Below are positions 1-4,526 of a stretch of DNA of 9,757 nucleotides, one piece after another. Position 1 is the stretch's first letter. Each line of letters begins with the position of its first letter. The notes below the pieces were generated by a model. That model was not told the DNA's origin. It worked only from the letters and a program-made list of their open reading frames with translations, and did not search any database. A program made the translations under genes and the position numbers. Source of the DNA: an uncultured Bacteroidales bacterium (GTDB taxonomy: Bacteria; Bacteroidota; Bacteroidia; Bacteroidales; UBA932); the NCBI GenBank assembly GCA_910585445.1, contig CAJUEK010000038.1:14578-24334 (forward strand). Direction: 5' to 3'.

Positions 1-2
1 AT

Positions 3-863
3 TTCTTCGGACAGGGAGACGGCTTTCCGATAATCGGAAACATCCCAGGCTGGAAACTGCTCCTGGCCTTTGTCATGGGATGCCTGATGATTCCGTGCGG
101 TCCGAAGATGGACATACGCGGATGGGGCGAGATGAACTCCTTCAACGGCCCTAACTGGTCTCTCACATGGGAATATGCGGCAAACATTCTTTATGCCCTT
201 GTCCTTAGAAGGCTTCCTAAGGCTATACTTGGAGTCCTGACTGCAGCTGCCGCATTCTGCACGCTTGACCTGTGCCTGAATTGGAATGTTTTCGGCCTGC
301 TTACAGAAGGACGTGTCGCAAGTGCATCCGCCTACACCGTGATAGGCGGATGGAGCATTACCCCCGAACAGATGTATATCGGATTCACAAGGCTCGCATA
401 TCCTTTCCTGAGCGGACTTCTCTTGTCACGCATCGGCAAATCCATCACAGTCAAAGGCGCATTCTGGTGGTGCTCACTGATTCTTGCCGCCATATTCTCA
501 ATTCCGTGCATAGGAGGCGAAGGCAATGTCGCTAACGGCATCTATAATGCCGCGTGCATCCTGGTCCTCTTCCCTGTCGTTGTCGCCATGGGAGCAGGAA
601 GCAGGATCAAGGGAGAAAAAAGCACAAGAATCTGCACTTTCCTCGGAGAATTGTCATATCCGCTCTACATCACGCACTACCCTGTCATGTATGTACAGAT
701 GAACTGGGCGTGGTCACATCCGGATGCTCCGGCCTATGCCCACATCACGGTAGCGGCGGGAAGCATCATATTGTCAATAGGCATTGCATACGCCTGCCTG
801 AAATTGTACGATATGCCGGTCCGCAAATATCTCACAGAGCGCTGGCTGAAAAACAAGAGGTAA
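3..863 (+). CDS. Acyltransferase 3 family membrane protein (C-terminal part, cut by window edge)
   Basis: The reading frame is open from the first bases of the window, so this is the 3' part of a longer gene; the first ATG in frame (75) is not a convincing start. The visible 286 residues carry several hydrophobic membrane segments. They also contain the stretch GPNWSLTWEYAANILYAL, which matches the W-S-L/x-x-E-x-x-x-N-x-x-Y signature in the C-terminal half of the acyltransferase 3 (OafA/NodX-type) family. A late LGELSYPLYITHYPV segment is also typical of this family. These integral inner-membrane enzymes move acetyl or other acyl groups onto sugars of surface polysaccharides or antibiotics; the substrate cannot be read here. 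The catalytic His expected near the N terminus lies outside the window. The stop codon TAA overlaps an ATG (TAATG) for a VOC-like reading frame, so the gene was probably in an operon with it. Family assignment is fairly secure; substrate is unknown. Confidence 0.85.
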   Translation, partial: FFGQGDGFPIIGNIPGWKLLLAFVMGCLMIPCGPKMDIRGWGEMNSFNGPNWSLTWEYAANILYALVLRRLPKAILGVLTAAAAFCTLDLCLNWNVFGLLTEGRVASASAYTVIGGWSITPEQMYIGFTRLAYPFLSGLLLSRIGKSITVKGAFWWCSLILAAIFSIPCIGGEGNVANGIYNAACILVLFPVVVAMGAGSRIKGEKSTRICTFLGELSYPLYITHYPVMYVQMNWAWSHPDAPAYAHITVAAGSIILSIGIAYACLKLYDMPVRKYLTERWLKNKR

Positions 864-947
864 TGGAAGGAGTTCACCATATAGGCCTGTTCGTGAAAGA
901 ACTCGAGCAGGCCAAAAAACTCTGGTGCACCTATTCTATCCTGAAGC
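863..947 (+). pseudogene. Remnant of a VOC/glyoxalase-family gene, cut off after about 21 codons
   Basis: The ATG at 863 overlaps the acyltransferase stop codon (TAATG). It opens with MEGVHHIGLFVKELEQAKKL, closely resembling the first beta strand and helix of VOC (glyoxalase/bleomycin-resistance/methylmalonyl-CoA epimerase) proteins. The HHIG start supplies the first metal-ligand His of that fold, and the V-x-x-L-x-x-A-K-x-W/Y pattern follows it. From about base 926 the translation (CTYSILKPK...) no longer looks like a VOC protein. The frame then runs to 1066 antisense to the Rpn-family gene whose stop lies at 948. I see this as the stub of an operon gene interrupted or deleted when the Rpn gene arrived. 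No matching downstream half is seen between 1854 and 2089. The remnant is too short for activity. Chance resemblance cannot be excluded for 21 residues, but the start-stop overlap supports a former real gene. Confidence 0.55.
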
Positions 948-1853
948 CTAAAGTTCCGCGACTTCCTGCACGGACAGTCCTGTCATCTCACTTATCTGCC
1001 GGAATTGCATTCCGGCATTTTTCATTGCAAGAGCCATCTTGCGGATTCCCTTTGCCTCTCCTTTGATTTCTCCTTCTTCCATCCCCGCAGCAAACCCTTC
1101 TTCGCGGCCGTTCTTGAATTCCTGCCGCTTACCGTATAAGATATCCAATTCGTTTATCATGTTTGCTTCAAATCTAAGTCTATGCTCCTTTGTGAGTGCC
1201 GCATATTCACATGCACCGGCCAACTGGCTGACAAATGTCCTATTCTTGATTGCATCCGGAATGACATCGGCATTTCCTCCGTTTATGAACCAATAGAACA
1301 GGTAATCCTGCTCAGAACTGCATTCGTCAAGTGTCTTTGCGAATCGCGCCAACTCTGCAAAGGTAATAGAAATTGTCATAGGTGCAACTTCTTTTGTACG
1401 GATTTCCATAAATTCATAATGTGACACCACACAGTCCGTATCCCATTGTCTTTCATCATGATGCCTGAGCTTATGGTTCAAAATGCTCACCACATATACA
1501 GGATGAAGGTCCGCATAATCCTCCCCTTGCCCAAGCTGCAGATGGAACGTCCCCGCGCCATAGAACACAACACGCTTGAAAAAATCATTATAAGGCCTGT
1601 TCTGCACCTCCACAATGAATTGGGAGCCGTCATCACCCCTGCATATGAGGTCAAGCACCGTTTTCTTCGACACAATCGTGTCCTGACACTGTTCCCGGTC
1701 ACAATACTCCACGATATCCTTGACAATCACCCCTTCCGGAAGCAGGTTATTAAGCAGCCTGATCAGCAGCGGCTTGTTGGCCCTGTCGGCAAACACAGCC
1801 TTGAAGCCGGCATCCGTCGTAAGCGGAACGTAACGTTTCTGATAAATTCCCAT
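948..1853 (-). CDS. Rpn-family PD-(D/E)XK nuclease / putative transposase
   Basis: This 301-residue protein opens MGIYQKRYVPLTTDAGFKAV, the usual beginning of Bacteroidota Rpn-family (PD-(D/E)XK nuclease family transposase) proteins. I chose the ATG at 1853 because homology begins there; a longer frame reaches 1964 but its extra 37 residues look unrelated. The nuclease core is visible: FKAVF (17-21), an acidic residue in TVLDLICRGDDG (D68) and VEVQ (E82, Q84 in place of the usual Lys). The tail contains charged GREEGFAAGMEEGEIKGEAK repeats (249-268) and ends in KNAG...ISEMTGLSVQEVAEL, the small helical motif common at the C terminus of this family. Relatives such as RpnA promote recombination in a RecA-independent way, and the genes are often multicopy. 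No terminal repeats or target duplication could be recognised. It faces against the neighbouring operon and abuts a broken VOC gene, which suggests acquisition by insertion. No clear TAnnTTTG promoter was found upstream. Confidence 0.85.
   Translation of the reverse strand: MGIYQKRYVPLTTDAGFKAVFADRANKPLLIRLLNNLLPEGVIVKDIVEYCDREQCQDTIVSKKTVLDLICRGDDGSQFIVEVQNRPYNDFFKRVVFYGAGTFHLQLGQGEDYADLHPVYVVSILNHKLRHHDERQWDTDCVVSHYEFMEIRTKEVAPMTISITFAELARFAKTLDECSSEQDYLFYWFINGGNADVIPDAIKNRTFVSQLAGACEYAALTKEHRLRFEANMINELDILYGKRQEFKNGREEGFAAGMEEGEIKGEAKGIRKMALAMKNAGMQFRQISEMTGLSVQEVAEL
997..1022 (+). terminator. Perfect 9-bp hairpin followed by five Ts, inside the Rpn gene
   Basis: TGCCGGAAT (997-1005) and ATTCCGGCA (1009-1017) are perfect inverted repeats with a 3-nt loop, followed on the plus strand by TTTTT. 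This has the form of an intrinsic terminator for transcription arriving from the acyltransferase operon. It lies about 130 bp downstream of that operon's last stop and antisense to the Rpn gene, where it encodes the N-A-G-M-Q-F-R-Q part of the C-terminal motif. Function is inferred from shape only. Confidence 0.45.
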
Positions 1854-1973
1854 ATTATTATCTTCCAAATGTTTACGGATGCAAAATTCGGGATTGCCAT
1901 CCGCGTAACGAAAAAGTACACGGATATTTGTAAAAATCGGCACTACACTAATGCCAAATGCCATTTTATGTTC

Positions 1974-2014
1974 AGAAATTTGTTTGATTTTTTAATAAAT
2001 GCAGACAAATTTCT
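1974..2014. repeat. 10-bp perfect inverted repeat upstream of gpsA
   Basis: AGAAATTTGT (1974-1983) and ACAAATTTCT (2005-2014) are exact inverted repeats separated by 21 AT-rich bases. They lie in the 236-bp gap (1854-2089) between the divergent Rpn gene and gpsA, upstream of the gpsA -7 box. This could be an operator or simply an AT-rich coincidence; nothing here names a regulator. Confidence 0.3.
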
Positions 2015-2046
2015 CCTGTTTCCACTGCCTGTACAATATAAAATCT

Positions 2047-2054
2047 TAACTTTG
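2047..2054 (+). promoter_or_regulatory. Candidate gpsA promoter, -7 box TAACTTTG
   Basis: TAACTTTG matches the Bacteroidota -7 consensus TAnnTTTG exactly. It lies 35 bp before the gpsA ATG, so transcription would start near 2060. No good TTTG or TTG element is seen at the expected 19-21 nt upstream (only TGTTT around 2017-2021, too far away), so the call rests on the -7 box alone. Confidence 0.5.
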
Positions 2055-2089
2055 CCTGACTTACAGGGGCCGGAAAAGGCTGGCATATT

Positions 2090-3109
2090 ATGAAACAGGA
2101 TATTATGGAACATAAATTAAGCGACAAATCAGTTTGCGCCGTAATCGGACACGGCAGCTGGGCCACGGCAATCGTAAGCCTTCTGGCCGGGAACGAAAAA
2201 GAAGTATGGTGGTATATCAAGAATCCTGAAGTGCTCGGAACTCTTGTTTCTGAAGGCCGGAATCCCAAATATCTGAATGACCTCGAATTTGACATGAGCA
2301 GGATACGTCCAAGCGGTGACATTGATGAAGTCGTTTCAAATGCCGACATAATCATAATGGCAGCCCCGTCAGCCTACCTGAAAGATTTTCTTGAAGGAAT
2401 GACCGTCCCTCTAAAAGACAAATTCATAGTCTCGGCCATAAAAGGCATAATCCCCGGCGACTACAAGACCGCAGTTGAATATATCCACGACCGATACGGT
2501 CTCACATACAGGCAAATCGGCATCATATCAGGCCCGTCACATGCGGAAGAAGTGTCACGGAGAAAACTGTCATACTTGACCATAGTATGCACTGATTCAG
2601 ATAATTCCGCCATAATCGGAAACAAGATTTCCACTGACTATATAAAACTGAGCTACTCGACCGACCTGTACGGGGTAGAATATGCGGCCATACTGAAAAA
2701 CATCTACGCCCTTTCGGTAGGCTTGGCTGTCGGCCTGGGCTATGGTGACAATTTCCTTGCTGTCCTTATATCAAATTGCGCGAAAGAAATGACAAGATTC
2801 CTGTCGGAAAGCTATCCTGACGCACGGGACACTATGAACTCGGCCTATCTCGGAGACCTGCTTGTGACATGCTACTCCAGCTACAGCCGGAACCGCCGCC
2901 TGGGCCTTCTGATAGGACGCGGCCACACAGTCAAAAGCGCGCTGAACGAGATGACAATGGTAGCGGAGGGCTATTTTGCCAGCGATTGCATAAGGCACAT
3001 CAACTTCAGGCACAAGATAGACATGCCGATAGCCGACATGGTATATGAAGTCCTGTACAAAAAGGCATCTGCAAGGAAAAAAATGAAAGAACTGGAAAAT
3101 CTGCTGTAA
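2090..3109 (+). CDS. gpsA: Glycerol-3-phosphate dehydrogenase (NAD(P)+)
   Basis: This 339-residue protein has the length and motifs of bacterial GpsA, the cytosolic enzyme that reduces dihydroxyacetone phosphate to sn-glycerol 3-phosphate for phospholipid synthesis. The N-terminal nucleotide-binding loop is GHGSWATA (20-27), a GxGxxxxA Rossmann motif. The conserved VSAIKGI (K118) and SGPSHAEEV (148-155) follow. The C-terminal helical domain contains ILKNIYALSVG with the catalytic-type Lys (K203), GYGDN (217-221), TCYSSYSRNRRLG (260-272) and VAEG (291-294). The start at 2090 is the first ATG; an in-frame ATG at 2105 (Met6), nearer the Rossmann strand, is equally plausible. In other bacteria gpsA often sits with phospholipid or polysaccharide genes, but here it appears to be a single-gene unit with its own promoter. 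It converges on the hydrolase gene with no spacer. I see no missing key residue. Confidence 0.95.
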   Translation: MKQDIMEHKLSDKSVCAVIGHGSWATAIVSLLAGNEKEVWWYIKNPEVLGTLVSEGRNPKYLNDLEFDMSRIRPSGDIDEVVSNADIIIMAAPSAYLKDFLEGMTVPLKDKFIVSAIKGIIPGDYKTAVEYIHDRYGLTYRQIGIISGPSHAEEVSRRKLSYLTIVCTDSDNSAIIGNKISTDYIKLSYSTDLYGVEYAAILKNIYALSVGLAVGLGYGDNFLAVLISNCAKEMTRFLSESYPDARDTMNSAYLGDLLVTCYSSYSRNRRLGLLIGRGHTVKSALNEMTMVAEGYFASDCIRHINFRHKIDMPIADMVYEVLYKKASARKKMKELENLL

Positions 3110-3118
3110 TCATTTTCC
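3094..3118. terminator. Weak inverted repeat spanning the two convergent stop codons
   Basis: GGAAAAT (3094-3100) and ATTTTCC (3112-3118) are inverted repeats with an 11-nt loop containing both stop codons (TAA of gpsA and, on the other strand, TGA of the hydrolase). It could act weakly as a bidirectional terminator because each strand carries A- and T-rich arms. The stem is short and mostly AT, so this is tentative. Confidence 0.25.
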
Positions 3119-3988
3119 CGGTCCCGCCAAAAACTGCACCGCCATATCCGTCACCTCATCGCACCTGGCAGAAAAGCCGTGGTCCTCACCTTCTATAAGA
3201 TGCAGCACGGCATCCTTGTATCCATCCTTGTACCTTTCCGAATAGCTATAAGGAACAATATCGTCAGACATTCCATGAATTATGCAGACAGGCCCGCCAT
3301 ACAGCGCGGCCGTTTCATATATCGGCAATGCCTGGGCCACCTTGACATATTCACGTCCCACACGATGTCCAGACACAGGCACATATTCCGGTATATCATG
3401 AGGATCATACCTGACACCGAACATGACTCCGTTCAAAGCATCATCCCTGAGAACCGCAGCAGGAGCCATCAAAACAAGCGACGCGACCTTCTCCGCCCCC
3501 AATTCTCCAGCCAGCATGCTTGCGACGACCCCGCCCTGCGAATGCCCCAGCAAAGCGACAGACCCCACAAAATCCAGCGACCTCACATATTCATAAACTT
3601 TCGCGGCATCCTCAATCTCATTGGCCACAGTCATATTCCCGAACTCCCCATCGCTCTCCCCATGCCCGTTGAAATCAAACCGGATACTCGCAATCCCCTT
3701 CTCCATCAGCTTTTCCGCAATGTCACCAATAACCCGCGACTGCTTGTCAGACATGAATCCATGCATAAGAATAACCATCGGGACAGTCTCCCCTTCCGCC
3801 ACTCCGGGCCGACAAACAATCCCGGCCAACTTACCGACAGCCCCGTCAATCTCCACCTCAATCACCTCCGGCTCCCTTCCGCATTGCCTGTCCCCGTCAT
3901 TTTCACGACTAACCGCAAGAAAAGCCAAAGACAACAACACGGCTCCCATAAACCCCGCCTTTTTAGCTGCATCATATAACGTTTTCAT
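3110..3988 (-). CDS. Alpha/beta hydrolase, feruloyl/cinnamoyl-esterase-like, probable exported protein
   Basis: This 292-residue serine hydrolase has a hydrophobic N-terminal segment (about residues 11-27, GFMGAVLLSLAFLAVS) that looks like a signal peptide or membrane anchor, suggesting a periplasmic or envelope location. The alpha/beta-hydrolase landmarks are present: oxyanion HGF (76-78), nucleophile elbow GHSQGG with S150, acid D242 in GMSDDIVP, and H270 in EDHGF. The stretch FDFNGHGESDG, with a following GNMT and an acidic helix, resembles Est1E/LJ0536-type cinnamoyl (feruloyl) esterases, which release hydroxycinnamic acids from plant cell-wall xylan. That substrate is an inference from motif likeness; a general acyl esterase is possible. 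The ATG at 3988 is preceded by AAAGAG. Its only visible promoter lies within a lone CRISPR repeat just upstream. Its stop codon directly abuts that of gpsA. Confidence 0.88.
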   Translation of the reverse strand: MKTLYDAAKKAGFMGAVLLSLAFLAVSRENDGDRQCGREPEVIEVEIDGAVGKLAGIVCRPGVAEGETVPMVILMHGFMSDKQSRVIGDIAEKLMEKGIASIRFDFNGHGESDGEFGNMTVANEIEDAAKVYEYVRSLDFVGSVALLGHSQGGVVASMLAGELGAEKVASLVLMAPAAVLRDDALNGVMFGVRYDPHDIPEYVPVSGHRVGREYVKVAQALPIYETAALYGGPVCIIHGMSDDIVPYSYSERYKDGYKDAVLHLIEGEDHGFSARCDEVTDMAVQFLAGPGK

Positions 3989-4008
3989 CTCTTTAATATT
4001 TCATTTGA

Positions 4009-4055
4009 TTGTTATCAGCAGGTCAAAGATACAATGTTTGATAGCAATTCACAAC
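4009..4055 (-). CRISPR. Single (orphan) type II-C CRISPR repeat, minus orientation
   Basis: Read on the minus strand from 4055, this about 47-nt sequence starts GTTGTGAATTGCTATCAAAC and continues with GTATCTTTGACC. The 47-nt II-C repeats of Bacteroides, as I recall them, share the GTTGTGA start, TTGCT, TCAAA and GTATCTTTGA blocks in the same order. Independently, its first 20 nt pair with the anti-repeat of the tracrRNA at 4272-4290, apart from one bulged A and one G-U wobble at the first position. On the plus strand the two places share the 12-mer AGCAATTCACAA. I searched the window for other copies and saw none, so this is a lone repeat, not an array. The exact 3' end is uncertain (47-49 nt). 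It lies 20 bp upstream of the hydrolase ATG. Confidence 0.75.
4024..4054 (-). promoter_or_regulatory. Hydrolase promoter embedded in the CRISPR repeat
   Basis: On the minus strand TATCTTTG (4031-4024) is an exact TAnnTTTG -7 box. TTG (4054-4052, bases 2-4 of the repeat) lies exactly 20 nt upstream, the accepted spacing for the Bacteroidota -33 element. Transcription would start near 4017-4019, giving a leader of about 30 nt before the hydrolase ATG at 3988. Both elements are inside the repeat, so the repeat acts as a portable promoter. No other promoter for the hydrolase was seen. Confidence 0.6.
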
Positions 4056-4235
4056 AATTTAACCCTTAAATACTTACACAACTATGAATATGTAACCGGC
4101 ACACCCGTCAAGACACAAACAATTTATAGCGAGGACATTATGCCCAAGCAGGATTCAAAATAATCCATGAATATAATGTAACCACCCCAAACATGCCTCC
4201 ATTTCCTGATAAAGAGCAATCTTTCCGGTTCCATA
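4056..4235. other. Non-coding spacer between the orphan repeat and the tracrRNA promoter
   Basis: No gene, further CRISPR repeat or RNA gene was recognised in these 180 bp. The only internal structure noticed is a pair of imperfect direct repeats: ATGAATATGTAACC (4084-4097) and the same sequence with a 3-nt insertion (4167-4183), 83 bp apart. The 30 bases next to the repeat (4056-4085) are what a crRNA would carry as its spacer if this stretch were transcribed leftward. Confidence 0.4.
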
Positions 4236-4266
4236 TTTGCTTTTTACAGAAAACTGCGTATTTTTG
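4236..4266 (+). promoter_or_regulatory. tracrRNA promoter (TTTG - 19 nt - TATTTTTG)
   Basis: TTTG (4236-4239) and TATTTTTG (4259-4266) match the Bacteroidota -33 and -7 consensus exactly with 19 nt between them. The predicted start near 4271-4273 coincides with the first base of the tracrRNA anti-repeat, so promoter and RNA support each other. Confidence 0.7.
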
Positions 4267-4270
4267 CAAA

Positions 4271-4350
4271 AGTTTGAAGCAATTCACAATAAGGATTATT
4301 CCGTTGTGCAAACATTTAAAGCGGGGCCTCTTGGTCTCGCTTTCTATTTG
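4271..4350 (+). ncRNA. tracrRNA of the type II-C CRISPR-Cas9 system
   Basis: The anti-repeat (4272-4290, GTTTGAAGCAATTCACAAT) pairs with the 5' part of the CRISPR repeat. It is followed by AAGGATTATTCCGTTGTG (4291-4308), whose layout mirrors the nexus of SpCas9 tracrRNA (AAGGCTAGTCCGTTATCA), then a short linker and a terminator hairpin (4318-4343). It lies upstream of cas9 on the same strand, a usual place in II-C loci. It would base-pair with pre-crRNA, recruit RNase III for processing and hold the guide in Cas9. CACAA (4285-4289) can also pair with TTGTG (4304-4308), giving an alternative fold when no crRNA is bound. The anti-repeat is short (about 19-20 nt) if transcription starts at the predicted site. 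The 3' end is estimated from the T-rich run after the hairpin. Confidence 0.82.
4318..4347 (+). terminator. Intrinsic terminator of the tracrRNA
   Basis: AAAGCGGGGCC (4318-4328) pairs along its full 11 bp with GGTCTCGCTTT (4333-4343), including two G-U wobbles, around a TCTT loop. A T-rich stretch follows. It is both the last hairpin of the tracrRNA and a barrier keeping its transcript separate from cas9. Confidence 0.75.
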
Positions 4351-4454
4351 GTTCTTTTACACAATGGCGCAAGAAGTCTCGTTTAAAATTTAATTGACAA
4401 TCAATCACTTACTATTACCGACACCAACATTGCATTCTATTGCAGACATTATTA

Positions 4455-4486
4455 TTTGATTTTCACACGAGATTTCTCTAAATTTA
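4455..4486 (+). promoter_or_regulatory. Candidate cas9-cas1 promoter (TTTG - 20 nt - TAAATTTA)
   Basis: TTTG (4455-4458) is followed after 20 nt by TAAATTTA (4479-4486), one base off TAnnTTTG. A start near 4492 would leave a leader of about 35 nt before the cas9 ATG at 4527. The leader is A-rich without a Shine-Dalgarno site, as is common in this phylum. The remainder of the gap (4351-4526) shows nothing else I can name. Confidence 0.5.
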
Positions 4487-4526
4487 CAAGCAAACTGCAT
4501 AAGTATAACAGAACACATTTTACATC

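Noticed and set aside
554..862. Upstream extension of the VOC-like frame inside the acyltransferase gene
   Set aside because: The frame is open but overlaps the acyltransferase coding sequence and does not resemble a protein; the VOC-like text begins exactly at the ATG at 863.
1853..1964. A longer N terminus for the Rpn-family protein starting at 1964
   Set aside because: The extra 37 residues do not resemble the family, whose members begin at or close to the MGIYQKRYVP-like segment.
1446..2093. A 215-codon plus-strand frame opposite the Rpn gene
   Set aside because: It is antisense to a gene with clear family motifs, has no recognisable similarity and crosses the gpsA promoter.
3179..3979. 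A 266-codon plus-strand frame opposite the hydrolase
   Set aside because: It mirrors the hydrolase on the other strand, which has a complete Ser-Asp-His set; the antisense translation is compositionally odd (rich in His, Arg, Pro) and matches nothing known.
4056..4270. A decayed CRISPR array between the orphan repeat and the tracrRNA
   Set aside because: I looked for further copies of the repeat ends and of TATCTTTG at repeat-spacer intervals and found none, so only one repeat is claimed.
4193..4393. A 66-codon open frame on the plus strand upstream of cas9
   Set aside because: It runs through the tracrRNA promoter, anti-repeat and terminator, all of which are well supported, and its translation has no recognisable domain.
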